A DNA stretch of 64,000 nucleotides from Paenibacillus alkaliterrae (GCF_021532375.1 NZ_JAKGAP010000010.1:1-64000); one strand, 5' to 3'; positions 44,755-54,145 are shown, numbered from the stretch's first letter. Notes: generated by a model not told the origin, from the letters alone. Translations and numbers: made by a program.

Positions 44755-45946
44755 AGACTACCTTCCCGCATTGCAATATCGAATTATATAATTCCGTATG
44801 CCGTTCAAGCAGCGATTGTTTGGTAAACCTGCGGCTATGTTCCAGGCATTGTCTTTGAATCGTTCTTTTTTCATCGGCCGAGAATAAATAATATTCCTTT
44901 AACTTGTCTTTAATGGCCCCTGAACTGCCCGGAGAAAACAGAAATTGGCTGCGATCCAGTACAACGTCCGGAATTCCTCCTACTGCAGCGGCGTATACGG
45001 GCGTGCCGACTTGATAGGATTCGATGATGACCCGCCCGAACGGCTCTTCCCAAATGGAGGGAACAACTGTGACATCTACTTGGGCCATGAGTTCCCGCGC
45101 CTCTTTCGGCTTCACTTTACCGGTGAACACGATGCGGCCGTCATTCCGGCACAAATCCGAAAGCTCCTCTTTCAGCTTGCCTTCACCGCATACATAAAGC
45201 CGCTGGGCCACCTCTTCCGGAAACGAGCGGACGGCATCGATTAATTCACGGACCCCCTTCTCCGGTTCAATTCTGCCGAAATAGCCAATGCGAAGCGGCT
45301 TATGCGCAAAATCTTTCTCTCCCGCGACGATGTCACCAACCACTACGTTCGGAATGACCAGTTTTTCAGCATTCGGAAACAATCCCGCTTCCGTATGACG
45401 GTTCAGAATGTGCGAAGATATACCAACAACCGCGGATACCCGTTTGCTGAATCCAAGGGAAGTCAGCTTGTATAACCGCGACATCAGCGGATTGGATATT
45501 GGCGAGCTGACTGGCGAGATGAGTGAGTAATCCCTTAATGTATGAACGATCGGTACACCCGCTTTGAAGAAAGCTGTCCATATCCCGGCCCCGAAACCGG
45601 ACAAATTCTGAGTATGAACCAAATCAGGTTTTAACTCCTTCAACAAGTTCGTCACAGTCCCGATTTGCATTGGATTATACAAATCGGCAAGTCTGCGAGC
45701 CGCTTTATTCAGCTTGCCCCGTTTTTCCGTATCGCCGATCCAATACAAATTGTTGTAAGGAACACGATGAACCGTAACCCCGTTTATCAACTCTGATGTT
45801 ATACCGGCGTTTCTCTTTTGTCCTCCTGTCGTGAGCACATGTACGTCAGCCACTTTCACAAGCGTTTCGGCTAAGATTTGTGTCGATATTTCCGCACCGC
45901 CAATAATATGCGGGCTGTACAAACTATTTACAATAACGATTCTCAT
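44732..45946 (-). CDS. Family 4 glycosyltransferase
   Basis: A 404-residue GT-B enzyme. It has SPHIIGGAEISTQILAETL with the Gly-rich acceptor loop, LVHTQNLSGFGAGIW, a donor domain opening with RIGYFGRIEPEKGVRELIDAV, and the retaining-enzyme motif EPFGRVIIESYQVGTPVYA carrying the E-x7-E pair. It overlaps the Wzy gene by 4 bp and the flippase gene by 23 bp. It adds a sugar to the lipid-linked repeat unit; the specific sugar cannot be read. Confidence 0.92.
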   Translation of the reverse strand: MRIVIVNSLYSPHIIGGAEISTQILAETLVKVADVHVLTTGGQKRNAGITSELINGVTVHRVPYNNLYWIGDTEKRGKLNKAARRLADLYNPMQIGTVTNLLKELKPDLVHTQNLSGFGAGIWTAFFKAGVPIVHTLRDYSLISPVSSPISNPLMSRLYKLTSLGFSKRVSAVVGISSHILNRHTEAGLFPNAEKLVIPNVVVGDIVAGEKDFAHKPLRIGYFGRIEPEKGVRELIDAVRSFPEEVAQRLYVCGEGKLKEELSDLCRNDGRIVFTGKVKPKEARELMAQVDVTVVPSIWEEPFGRVIIESYQVGTPVYAAAVGGIPDVVLDRSQFLFSPGSSGAIKDKLKEYYLFSADEKRTIQRQCLEHSRRFTKQSLLERHTELYNSILQCGKVVYGTIGNP

Positions 45947-47310
45947 GCCTTACGTCTCCATTCGCTAAAGATGAGTCTAATGGGAGGTATCAGACCTTTA
46001 ACCCGAACGGGCATACGTACTGGCATACCGGTACGTATGGCTTCCGTTTCGAACCCACCCCCGCGGATGAACCCTAACAACACCCAAAAATCCAGAAAAG
46101 CATAAGAATCAAAATTCATGACGAGTGAAATGCATAACGCAAAAGCGAATTTCGAATACGAATTTTCCCTACAGCTGCGAAAAATCGAAACCAGAAATCC
46201 TGCAAAAAGGATAACCCCGATAAGACCTTCCTCAGCGAACACCTTCGACACCATATTTCTCGACGTTGCGTCATAGGGATTAATAAATACCAGATCGTGC
46301 ACTTCACTGAATTTCAATCCGCTGCTGAAATACTGCTGCAGGAGGGAGGCAAATTCCGTATAATAAAAACCGCCGCCTACTCCAAAAATCGGATATCTGG
46401 CAAATTCTATAAAACCGATGGCCGGAAACACGAGCCTAATAAAAAATGAATTATCATTATTTATTAATTGATTGAAATTGAACTGAAACCGCTGCGTAAA
46501 ATAGCCGCTTACCTTAAACGTTTCAATCAGATAAGGCACGCCTACAACAACAACTAAGGCGCAGACTGTCAGAACGACCAGCATCCGGCCTCTGTTCTTG
46601 TTCGTTACCAGTACATAAATGACCAGCGCGGTCAGCAGCACGGTATAAGCGTAAGCGGAGAAGGAAAGTACCATAAGCAGCATAACAGCGATAAGCAGGT
46701 AGATCTGCTTTCGAAACCCCTGTTTATACAGGAAGAACATGATTAGCCCGCCGCTCAGCATATGGATCGCCGCCCATGAAGGCTCGCCCGACAGCATCTG
46801 AATCCTACGGAGATACACTTTATCCGCGAACAGTCCCGTAAACGCACCGGAAAATCCGTTGCGGATGAAAAATGCATCGATTAGCTGCAGAAAACCGGCT
46901 GCAAGCGGAGGAATAAAGGCTATAGCAATACTTTTAGCGATGCCGCTTCTAATCTCCGGATCTTCTTTCGCTTGTTCAGCGACATATACCGAAACCCGGT
47001 ACATTGATAGACCAAACAGAAGCGTAATAATATGCGACGCACTGCTGGCAATATCACCGTTTCCCGTTGCAACGAGCAAGGAATGCCCGATGCTGTACAT
47101 CACGAAGATGAGAAAGAATGCATCCCCCTTCTTGAACCTGAAGTCGGTAAACAGGAGCAGGACGGAAGCAAGGAACATCGGAAACATGGATACCGGCCTA
47201 TAGACCGAGAAATTGATAAATGGCAAGCTGTCGTACGTCAAGAGCATCAGGGATAACATAAATAGCGCAATAACAAGATTTCGAATAACCAACACCTGCT
47301 CTTTGCGCAA
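45943..47310 (-). CDS. O-antigen polymerase-like membrane protein (Wzy)
   Basis: A 455-residue protein with about 12 predicted transmembrane helices and a larger extracytoplasmic loop in its second half (KFSEVHDLVFINPYDATSRN), the layout of Wzy polymerases and O-antigen ligases. The short segment SGEPSWAAIHMLSGG is typical of the Wzy_C-like group. The frame opens with TTG at 47310 behind AGGGCCA; no better start is seen. It should link repeat units outside the membrane. It lies between two glycosyltransferase genes. Confidence 0.85.
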   Translation of the reverse strand: MRKEQVLVIRNLVIALFMLSLMLLTYDSLPFINFSVYRPVSMFPMFLASVLLLFTDFRFKKGDAFFLIFVMYSIGHSLLVATGNGDIASSASHIITLLFGLSMYRVSVYVAEQAKEDPEIRSGIAKSIAIAFIPPLAAGFLQLIDAFFIRNGFSGAFTGLFADKVYLRRIQMLSGEPSWAAIHMLSGGLIMFFLYKQGFRKQIYLLIAVMLLMVLSFSAYAYTVLLTALVIYVLVTNKNRGRMLVVLTVCALVVVVGVPYLIETFKVSGYFTQRFQFNFNQLINNDNSFFIRLVFPAIGFIEFARYPIFGVGGGFYYTEFASLLQQYFSSGLKFSEVHDLVFINPYDATSRNMVSKVFAEEGLIGVILFAGFLVSIFRSCRENSYSKFAFALCISLVMNFDSYAFLDFWVLLGFIRGGGFETEAIRTGMPVRMPVRVKGLIPPIRLIFSEWRRKA

Positions 47311-47315
47311 TGGCC

Positions 47316-48572
47316 CTACGATAGAATCAACTCCAGATTTTTACGGGTCACGGAGCTGCTGAAATGATGGGTCACGTAACGGATCGAATTGCGCGATACT
47401 TTTTCGTTTATCTCATCGTTGTCCAATAATAGGAGTACATTTTGTACCATCTCTTCATTCGTTTCACAGACGAACAGATCCTCATGATTGATTGCGTTGA
47501 TGCCTTCACTGCCGATCGGATTGGTTACGACCGGAACTCCCCAAGACATAGCCTCGACGACCTTCGTTTTAATTCCTGTGCCAAAAAGCAGCGGAGCGAT
47601 CATTAGAGCGGCATCGCTTACGACCCGCTTAACGTTATCCACTTCGCCGGTTACGATAATGTCAGGATAGGCCTGCTGCAGCCTAAGCACTTCGGCAGTC
47701 GGATTTTTTCCAACGATATAGAACTTTGCTTTCGGTGCCTGCTGCTTTATCCCGGGCCATATCTGCTCACAGAAATAAACGACGGCGGAGCTATTGTGCG
47801 GGATGTCCATTTTCCCTACAAAGACGATCTTGTTCCTGTCGTACGACCTGGGATTCCCCGTCATTTTCTTATCCGGGTCGAATCTCATCGGGATGCCGAG
47901 ACAAGAGCGATGACTGACAATTTGCCGGAAGGTCTCCGCTTCTTTGGGAGAAGTAAAGATAAGGTGTTGGAAATTATGGGCTGCATGTTTCTCGTACTTG
48001 TGCAGCAGCTTGCTTTCGAAAGCGACAAGCCATTTTTGAATGTACTTCAAATTTGCAAACCGCTTGATACCGGATGGAAGCTTGTCCGAGAAGCCGCCGA
48101 ATACGGACGGAATGTACTGAAACCATTGAAGCTGCCGTTCATAGCGCAATGACAGAAGATCATCGTAGCTGAGCACCCTTTGTCCGATTCCGTCTGAGAC
48201 ATATTCCGCTACACGCACCATATCGTAAAAGATGAATTCCGGCTGCTCTTCCTTGATCATTTCTTTGATCAGCCGATGTGTTCTCCGGGAGTAATAAACG
48301 GATACTTGCAGCGGCCACCTGCGCATTAACAAGGAATAGACCAGGACATTGAACAGCTTTTCGGCCATACCGGGCAATTGCAAACATACCAAGCGAGAAA
48401 TCGCATCCGGCTGATCCTTCAGGTACTTATTGTCATCAACAAAAGACAAGTTCACGATCTGACATTCGGGATAAATATCTTTGATTTGATAAATGTATTG
48501 CTGAAGCAGGTTTTTTCTGCCGTCCGTATTTGGAAACGGCAGCCGGTTCGTAATAAACATCATCTTTTTCAT
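47316..48572 (-). CDS. Glycosyltransferase, GT4-like
   Basis: A 418-residue GT-B enzyme. It has an N-terminal domain with MMFITNRLPFPNTDGRKNLLQQ, a donor domain with NKIVFVGKMDIPHNSSAVVYFCEQIWPGI and the C-terminal PLLFGTGIKTKVVEAMSWGVPVVT, a well-known motif of this subgroup with the catalytic-site Glu. It follows the initiating sugar transferase gene by 12 bp and may add the second sugar of the repeat unit. Confidence 0.9.
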   Translation of the reverse strand: MKKMMFITNRLPFPNTDGRKNLLQQYIYQIKDIYPECQIVNLSFVDDNKYLKDQPDAISRLVCLQLPGMAEKLFNVLVYSLLMRRWPLQVSVYYSRRTHRLIKEMIKEEQPEFIFYDMVRVAEYVSDGIGQRVLSYDDLLSLRYERQLQWFQYIPSVFGGFSDKLPSGIKRFANLKYIQKWLVAFESKLLHKYEKHAAHNFQHLIFTSPKEAETFRQIVSHRSCLGIPMRFDPDKKMTGNPRSYDRNKIVFVGKMDIPHNSSAVVYFCEQIWPGIKQQAPKAKFYIVGKNPTAEVLRLQQAYPDIIVTGEVDNVKRVVSDAALMIAPLLFGTGIKTKVVEAMSWGVPVVTNPIGSEGINAINHEDLFVCETNEEMVQNVLLLLDNDEINEKVSRNSIRYVTHHFSSSVTRKNLELILS

Positions 48573-48584
48573 TCATTTTCCGCC

Positions 48585-49250
48585 TTAGAAAGCATCTTTT
48601 GCCCCAAGGAGCACTTTGAATGTCTTGAATATGATTTTCAAGTCAAACCCAACGCTCCGATTCTGGATGTACCTCAAGTCCAGCTCAACCATTTGTTTAA
48701 AACTTAATTCATTACGGCCGCTTACCTGCCAAAGTCCTGTACAACCAGGTTTAACCGTTAAACGCAGCTTGTCGTAATCTGTATATTCCGCAACTTCCCT
48801 TACAAGAGGAGGTCTTGGTCCAACCAAGGACATTTCGCCCCGGAGCACGTTAATCAGCTGCGGGAGCTCATCAATGCTTGTTTTTCGTATGAACTTCCCG
48901 ATTTTCGTAATCCGCGGATCGTTCTTCATCTTGAACATAGCGCCTTCAATTTCATTCTGAGCGAGCAGTTCTTTCAGCTTTTCTTCCGCATTGCTTACCA
49001 TGGAGCGGAATTTATACATCCGGAACGGCTTCTCGTTCTTGCCGATCCTTGTTTGATAGAATAATACGGAGCCTTTCGGATCCTCTATTTTAATCAGAAT
49101 AGCAATGATAACAAACAGCGGACTTAACAGAATCAATCCAAGCAGCGAACCGGTTACGTCAATGGTACGTTTGAACACCGAATTCAGGGAATACCTATAG
49201 TCATTAGGAGTGTTCAATACCACTTCATCGCGATACTGCGGATGCATCAT
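48585..49250 (-). CDS. Undecaprenyl-phosphate sugar phosphotransferase (initiating transferase)
   Basis: A 221-residue monotopic phosphoglycosyl transferase with an N-terminal membrane segment (FKRTIDVTGSLLGLILLSPLFVIIAILI). The catalytic core has GSVLFYQTRIGKNEKPFRMYKFRSM with the acidic pair in the ..KIEDPKG.. region, FIRKTSIDELPQLINVLRGEMSLVGPRP, and the C-terminal PGCTGLWQVSGRNELSF. It puts the first sugar phosphate onto undecaprenyl phosphate. It is a short EpsL/WcaJ-C-type protein. GGGGTG lies before the ATG, and the gene starts 2 bp after the galU stop. Confidence 0.93.
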   Translation of the reverse strand: MMHPQYRDEVVLNTPNDYRYSLNSVFKRTIDVTGSLLGLILLSPLFVIIAILIKIEDPKGSVLFYQTRIGKNEKPFRMYKFRSMVSNAEEKLKELLAQNEIEGAMFKMKNDPRITKIGKFIRKTSIDELPQLINVLRGEMSLVGPRPPLVREVAEYTDYDKLRLTVKPGCTGLWQVSGRNELSFKQMVELDLRYIQNRSVGFDLKIIFKTFKVLLGAKDAF

Positions 49251-49252
49251 GG

Positions 49253-50155
49253 TTACTCACCCCCTATGCCGATTAATTGTTTCCCAAGCTCCCGTTCCAA
49301 CAATTCTCCAAGCTCGCTTAAGAGCTTATGTCGAAGTTCGTTATTCCGGAGCGCAAAATCGACCGTTGTCATAATAAAGCCGAGTGTTTCACCCACATCA
49401 TAGCGCTTGCCTTGGAAGTCATAAGCGTAAACGCCTTTATCCATATTCAGCTTTTGAATCGCATCGGTCAGCTGAATTTCTCCGCCAGCGCCAATCTCTT
49501 GCTGCCCTAAATAATTGAATATATCCGGAGTCAGAACATAGCGGCCCATAATAGCCAAGTTGGATGGAGCCTGTCCTTTCGGCGGCTTCTCCACAAAACG
49601 GTTCACTTGATAAAGACGGTCCATCGTCTCGCCAGGATCGACAATCCCGTACCGGTCTGTCTGATCCGCATTAACGGTTTGAACGCCGATGACCGAACGT
49701 CCGGTACGCTCATACTGCTCGATCAGCTGCCTTGTGCAAGGAACGTCGGCCTCTACGATATCATCGCCAAGCAGAACAGCGAACGGTTCGTCTCCGATAA
49801 AATTGCGGGCGCACCATACGGCGTGGCCGAGCCCTTTCGCTTCTTTTTGCCTTATATAATGAAGATTTACATTGGAGGATTTTCTGACTTTTTCTAAAAT
49901 GTCAAGCTTCCCTTTACTCTCCAACGTATATTCCAGCTCAAACGCAATATCAAAGTGATCTTCGATCGCACGTTTACCTTTACCAGTCACGACGATGATG
50001 TCTTCTACCCCTGATTCAATGGCTTCCTCTACGATGTACTGAATGGTGGGCTTATCAACGATTGGAAGCATTTCTTTCGGCATCGCTTTCGTCGCCGGCA
50101 AAAACCGGGTACCAAGTCCTGCAGCAGGAATAATGGCTTTTCTCACTTTTTTCAT
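49253..50155 (-). CDS. galU: UTP-glucose-1-phosphate uridylyltransferase
   Basis: A 300-residue enzyme forming UDP-glucose. The signature [39 protein letters not shown] spans residues 8-47, followed by [17 protein letters not shown] and RFVEKP. It supplies UDP-glucose for the polymer and for the UDP-glucose dehydrogenase of the same operon. It is the first gene after the EAR-like RNA and hairpin region. Confidence 0.94.
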   Translation of the reverse strand: MKKVRKAIIPAAGLGTRFLPATKAMPKEMLPIVDKPTIQYIVEEAIESGVEDIIVVTGKGKRAIEDHFDIAFELEYTLESKGKLDILEKVRKSSNVNLHYIRQKEAKGLGHAVWCARNFIGDEPFAVLLGDDIVEADVPCTRQLIEQYERTGRSVIGVQTVNADQTDRYGIVDPGETMDRLYQVNRFVEKPPKGQAPSNLAIMGRYVLTPDIFNYLGQQEIGAGGEIQLTDAIQKLNMDKGVYAYDFQGKRYDVGETLGFIMTTVDFALRNNELRHKLLSELGELLERELGKQLIGIGGE

Positions 50156-50217
50156 TTGATTTCACCCTATCCTATTTATATTTTTATATTCGCATTGTAC
50201 CGAGATGCTAAAAATGC

Positions 50218-50275
50218 GAGCTATGCTTTCCTTGTCTCTGAGAGCATAGCTCGGATTTTTAGAAAAAAATCCGAG
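50218..50275 (-). terminator. Two overlapping hairpins, terminator-like, before galU
   Basis: GAGCTATGCT (50218-50227) pairs with AGCATAGCTC (50243-50252), and CTCGGATTTTT (50250-50260) pairs with AAAAATCCGAG (50265-50275). The two share CTC at 50250-50252, so they cannot both form fully. On the minus-strand transcript the downstream hairpin is followed by GCATTTTT, as in a terminator. The element lies inside the exopolysaccharide operon just after the EAR-like RNA, whose known role is to pass such terminators. Confidence 0.75.
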
Positions 50276-50289
50276 GTAAAAATAAAGAT

Positions 50290-50400
50290 TGTTAGGGCAT
50301 TGAACCCTTCCTCACGTCACGCCCTTGACGATGAACGTCTAAGGTCGGCTGACCCACAGCATGACCGAGTGCCTCCGGTGATAAAGGTGCAGGAGACATT
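50290..50400 (-). ncRNA. EAR-like (eps-associated RNA) antitermination element
   Basis: The minus-strand leader between the tyrosine kinase gene and galU contains a dense set of short helices and conserved-looking blocks: CACTCGGTCATGCTGTGGG, GGTCAGCCGACC, GACGTTCATCGTC, AAGGGCGTGACG and AAGGGTTCAATGCCC. These agree with my memory of the EAR (epsC RNA) family, which in Bacillus subtilis lies after the kinase gene epsB inside the eps operon and makes RNA polymerase ignore downstream terminators. The position here is the same relative to the kinase gene, and a terminator-like hairpin follows. A covariance search would settle it. Confidence 0.78.
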
Positions 50401-50438
50401 ACCTCTATTCCAGCTGCCGTTTGACCGGCTGAAGGACG

Positions 50439-51107
50439 TTAGTTGTAATAGGAATCTAAATTTTTAGGGCTGCTATTGTTTAGCACAACGCCGATGAGTT
50501 TAGCATTCACATGATCCAAATAAGCTTTTGCCTTGAGCACGGCATCTTTTTTGATTTTGCCCGAATCAACAACAAGAACGACGCCATCGCTTTGGCTTGC
50601 CACGAGCTGAGCATCGGTAACGAGCATGATCGACGGTGTGTCGATGATGATCACGTCGTATGTTTCCCTCACTTTCTCAAGCAGTGCCTCCATACGATTC
50701 GACGACAGCAGCTCTGATGGATTAGGCGGAGTCGGACCTGCGGCAAGGACCGACAGATTCTCCGTATTCGTATGCTGGATGACATCCTGCAGCTCTTTTT
50801 GACCCAGCAAGGCGGTCGTCAGGCCTTTTTGGTTGGAAATTGTAAAAATGTGATGCTGCGCCGGTTTTCGCAAATCCGCATCGATCACCAGCACCCGTTT
50901 GTTTGCCTGAGCGAAAGTGACCGCCAGATTGGCGCATGTTATGCTTTTTCCTTCGCTCGGTTTGGAAGAGGTGACCATAATGATTTTCAGTTTATCGTTG
51001 ATCGTTGAAAACTCGATGTTTGTCCGCAGCATCCGATACCCTTCGGAGATTGGCGATTTCGGATTTTTTTCCGTAATAAGGTTCCATTTACGTGTCAAGC
51101 GAGACAT
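50439..51107 (-). CDS. Tyrosine-protein kinase for polysaccharide export (CpsD/CapB-like)
   Basis: A 222-residue cytoplasmic BY-kinase. It has Walker A VTSSKPSEGKSITCANLA, Walker A' VLVIDADLRKP and Walker B VIIDTPSI, with EGYRMLRTNIEF at the N-terminus where it meets its activator. The C-terminus is short and carries only a YY pair (LDSYYN), fewer Tyr than the usual cluster. It controls chain length and assembly together with the membrane activator encoded just upstream, whose gene it overlaps by 20 bp. Confidence 0.92.
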   Translation of the reverse strand: MSRLTRKWNLITEKNPKSPISEGYRMLRTNIEFSTINDKLKIIMVTSSKPSEGKSITCANLAVTFAQANKRVLVIDADLRKPAQHHIFTISNQKGLTTALLGQKELQDVIQHTNTENLSVLAAGPTPPNPSELLSSNRMEALLEKVRETYDVIIIDTPSIMLVTDAQLVASQSDGVVLVVDSGKIKKDAVLKAKAYLDHVNAKLIGVVLNNSSPKNLDSYYN

Positions 51108-51843
51108 TGCTTTCCCTCCCGGCTCTTGGTGTTAGCGGGGCTTTGCTGCCCCGTTCAGTGGCGTCTCTTTCTTTAAACCTCGGAATCGAAGTCAGTACCG
51201 GAACCCCAAGCAGCATCTCGATGTCTTCTTCATTCTTGATCGTGTCATCCAAATAATCCAGAAGGAAGGAAATGCCTACGCCCGCCATCAAAGCCAGCAT
51301 GAATGCGACGGCAATATTCATAATCGGATTCGGAGCCACCGGGCCGCGCATCTCGTTCGGATCGGCCTGGTCCAAGACGGAAACATTGTCAACCTTCATC
51401 AGCTCAGGAACCGATTTTTGAAAAACGATCGCAACCGCGTTGGCGATATTGGCCGCTTTCTTATAGGAGTCTTCCCGGGCGGTTATGGTCATGATCTGCG
51501 TTTCATTAACCGAACTGACACTTACCTTGCCAGCGAGCTCACCGTACGTCTTCGCAAGCTCCGGGTACTCTTTGATAACTTTTTTCATCATACGAGGCGT
51601 TTTAATGATTTCTTTATAGGTTTTGATGAGTCCGATCGTGGAGTTAATGGAGCCTACGTCTATGCTTGGAAGCAGCAAGCTGCTGTCCTTGTAGTCGTTG
51701 ATGATTAGTGTAGCGGAAGCTTGATACTGCGGTTCGATGAAGTTGAAGGAGTAAATGCCGATGGTTAGACAGCTTACCGAAATAATCAAAGCAATCCATA
51801 ACAGCCTTCTTTTGATGATGATCCAATATCTTTTTAATTCCAA
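51088..51843 (-). CDS. Chain-length determinant / kinase activator (Wzz-like, CapA/EpsA)
   Basis: A 251-residue membrane protein. The first helix is near residues 14-34 (LLWIALIISVSCLTIGIYSF), then an extracytoplasmic coiled region, the PNP motif in RGPVAPNPIMNIAVAFMLALMAG leading into the second helix, and a cytoplasmic tail that activates the kinase. The gene begins with TTG at 51843 behind GGAGG; no ATG fits. It is translationally coupled to the kinase gene. Confidence 0.92.
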   Translation of the reverse strand: MELKRYWIIIKRRLLWIALIISVSCLTIGIYSFNFIEPQYQASATLIINDYKDSSLLLPSIDVGSINSTIGLIKTYKEIIKTPRMMKKVIKEYPELAKTYGELAGKVSVSSVNETQIMTITAREDSYKKAANIANAVAIVFQKSVPELMKVDNVSVLDQADPNEMRGPVAPNPIMNIAVAFMLALMAGVGISFLLDYLDDTIKNEEDIEMLLGVPVLTSIPRFKERDATERGSKAPLTPRAGRESNVSLDT

Positions 51844-52008
51844 CTCGTTTCCTCCGTTACTAGTTAAGTCATCTTGCCATTAAGTTCGAGAAAATTATTC
51901 TTATTGAATATTAATATTTATAAGTTATTCAAAACGCGAACTTTAAGGTATCGTTTTTTCAGAGAATCATTGAGCCAGATGGCTTTCTTATCACGGTTAT
52001 GTAGTTGC

Positions 52009-52293
52009 TTATTTACTTATGTTCATAAATTCATCGACCGTTCCGCCATTCATAACATGCTCCATCATATCTTCCGAGCGAGCCTCATGTCCCACCCTCT
52101 TGAGCAGCAGCGATACAAGCTCAGCCATATTGACGGGTTCGTTCCGAGGCGTATAGCCGGTATACATAAGAAACTCAGCTAACGATCTCGAATCCTTTTG
52201 CCTCTCTTGATTTAATAGAGAAGGATCTTCGGATAGTATTTTCAAAAATTGCTTCAGCCGTACCCGCTTCTGCTCCACATTCGAAACATTCAT
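52009..52293 (-). CDS. Small unknown protein at the head of the exopolysaccharide operon
   Basis: A 94-residue charged protein I do not recognise. The ATG at 52293 has GGAGGGTG upstream, so it is probably translated. It is mostly helical in composition, with no signal peptide or membrane helix, and features KQFLKILSEDPSLLNQER, SLAEFLMYTGYTPRNEPVN and a C-terminal acidic part MMEHVMNGGTVDEFM. It is separated from the Wzz-like gene by 165 bp with no clear terminator, so it is likely the first gene of the operon. A regulatory role would fit its position, but there is no direct evidence. Confidence 0.65.
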   Translation of the reverse strand: MNVSNVEQKRVRLKQFLKILSEDPSLLNQERQKDSRSLAEFLMYTGYTPRNEPVNMAELVSLLLKRVGHEARSEDMMEHVMNGGTVDEFMNISK

Positions 52294-53284
52294 CTCTGAC
52301 ACCCTCCATTTTTCAACCCTATCGTTCACTTAAGATTGCTACAAATCGACAAATAATACAAGCTTCATTAGGAGGTTTTAATATTAGTAAAATATAATTT
52401 TTGCCATACCATTTGATTTTTCTCCCAACAGGTTTCAGGAGTCATGTTAGCATTGCTTCCGCTGTGAGTCTAAGTATGCCACAGATTTTTGTAATTCTTG
52501 AGGGAATAAAGACATGTTGTCGATTAGACATTTCTGCTCATTTTCAAAATGGTTTTCATAAGTACGGTCTCCTAATTTATCGAATTAGAAAATTTTAACT
52601 TTTCTCATTATTAGTGCCTGAACAGATAAATTTGTCATTTGGAAGCGCTTTATGTATGTTTTCAGATATTCCTTCTTCAGACTTATTCCGTATATAGCTA
52701 AACTGACTCTTTCCCTTGTAAAATAACGGTTATTGACTGCTCATTTCTATTATTTTCATTCAAATTTCTTTACTTTTAACGCTCTATTTATGATTTAATA
52801 AGGGACTATTGACCAGCGTCCTAGAAAAATAGGACTCAAAAACACCATTCGACATCATTCACATTAGTTTGTTGCATAATCATTTCTTTACAAGGAGCCG
52901 TCTTTTTTTGTCTCAAACAATAAAAAAACAATCATTTCCGTAAAAAATGGATCTGCTTGGTCCCCTTAAACTGCCTTATGAAGGTTTGAATAAAGCCTGC
53001 TTGGCTCCTTCCCCGCAAAAATAATAACCTGTTAGGCTTTTCTTACCATTGCTCTATAGCACTGGCTGTAAGCGCTTCGACAGGCATGCTGACAAAAGGC
53101 TTATTTTCGATTACACAATGCGCATTGGCGCGCTATACTGGATTTATACATTAACTCCTCGTTCCTTAATTCCACTCTTGACCCCATTGCTGGAGGAATA
53201 GACATAAACACGAATTAACTGATCATCATTAATGGTTGTGTGTCAATCGTCTGTGGTGCAAAAAGAGGAGATTGGAGGATAGAG
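52294..53284. other. Long AT-rich intergenic region upstream of the exopolysaccharide operon
   Basis: About 990 bp without a supportable gene, between the divergent exopolysaccharide operon and the Tat-signal remnant. It is AT-rich with many poly-T and poly-A runs. Two cre-like sites are visible: TGGAAGCGCTTTAT (52640-52653) and TGTAAGCGCTTCGA (53067-53080), each about 12 of 14 matches to the CcpA consensus. A TTGTATTATTTG stretch near 52350-52365 could be a -10 for the leftward operon. No convincing -35, long inverted repeat or RNA structure was recognised. Confidence 0.5.
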
Positions 53285-54088
53285 ATGGAGGGAAATAATA
53301 AGTTCTTAATCAGCCGGAGAAAGCTGTTGGCGGGAATGGCCGCAATTGGTCTCAGTTTTGTGAGCGGCGGTGTTATAACCCGTCTTTCCGACAAGAGCTC
53401 GAATGCAGGAGTAAGTGTAAGAGATTACGGCGCCGCCGGCAATGGAGTGATAGATGATACGGCAGCCTTTTGATCTGGTCGCCGGTGTATCCAGTCCCAG
53501 ATATGTCCTTTTTGATTCCTGCAGCTTTAAGGAGATTCGCCGCGTACTCAGCGCACCAGGCAACATGAAGGGTGCCTATCATAACTACAAGTTCAGATAC
53601 TGCTCATTTACGGTTTATGGCACCGATGTGTTGTTTGAAGGCAGAATCATTTGGATACGATCGTGGAAGAAATACCGGCGCAGCTGACGGTTCGGAATAA
53701 GGCGAACATCCAAATTGCCGGTGAGCAAAAAGGAGCCGTATTCGGCGGCAAGGTTAACGGTTTTATGCGTTATGACCGTGGAGAAGTCATTTTTGAAGAT
53801 TACTCGTTTCATAAGATCGTATCATTAAGTAAGGATTGGAATAAATCTTATGACATCCCGCTGTCGTCCATGGTTAAAGGCGTTTATTTGCACCTTTCCA
53901 TTTTGTATTCGACGAGCGGAAATCCGGACAGCGGGGTGACTGTTTCCATGTCTGGTTCTTCTGCGTTAAGCTTGCCGAAACTTCCTTTAAGCGATGGTTC
54001 CCTATTTATTCATGCACTCAGTACGACTTACACAGCTTTTACACCGAAACAGATGTATGATTTAATGAGTCGAGCGCAGAAGGATTGA
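53285..54088 (+). pseudogene. Tat-exported pectate-lyase-superfamily protein, deleted and frameshifted
   Basis: The start is intact, with GGAGGATAGAG before the ATG. A twin-arginine signal peptide (FLISRRKLLAGMAAIGLSF) is followed by VSVRDYGAAGNGVIDDTAAF, the opening strand of right-handed beta-helix pectate-lyase-like proteins. The frame then stops at 53473. Later pieces continue in other frames: RYVLFDSCSFKEIRRVLSA and, from about 53651 to the stop at 54088, QLTVRNKANIQIAGEQKG with a jelly-roll-like tail. The long central beta-helix is missing, so the enzyme is dead. It may once have degraded or modified the exopolysaccharide made by the neighbouring operon. Confidence 0.8.
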
Positions 54089-54110
54089 ACCGATGGTTCA
54101 ATCCTTCTGC
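54076..54110. terminator. Perfect 15-bp inverted repeat at the end of the pectate-lyase remnant
   Basis: GCAGAAGGATTGAAC (54076-54090) and GTTCAATCCTTCTGC (54096-54110) form a perfect hairpin with a five-base loop; the remnant's TGA stop lies within the left arm. There is no strong T-run, but T-rich sequence follows on the plus strand. It lies between convergent genes and probably acts as a terminator. Confidence 0.6.
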
Positions 54111-54145
54111 AGTTGTCTACCTTCAATCCCTTTTCTTTTGTCCGA

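Noticed and set aside
51874..52182. Plus-strand frame opposite the small head gene of the exopolysaccharide operon
   Set aside because: No ribosome binding site, low-complexity composition, and the opposite frame has a good start.
52294..53284. CRISPR array or phage attachment site in the long intergenic region
   Set aside because: No regularly spaced repeats, no integrase and no tRNA-like sequence.
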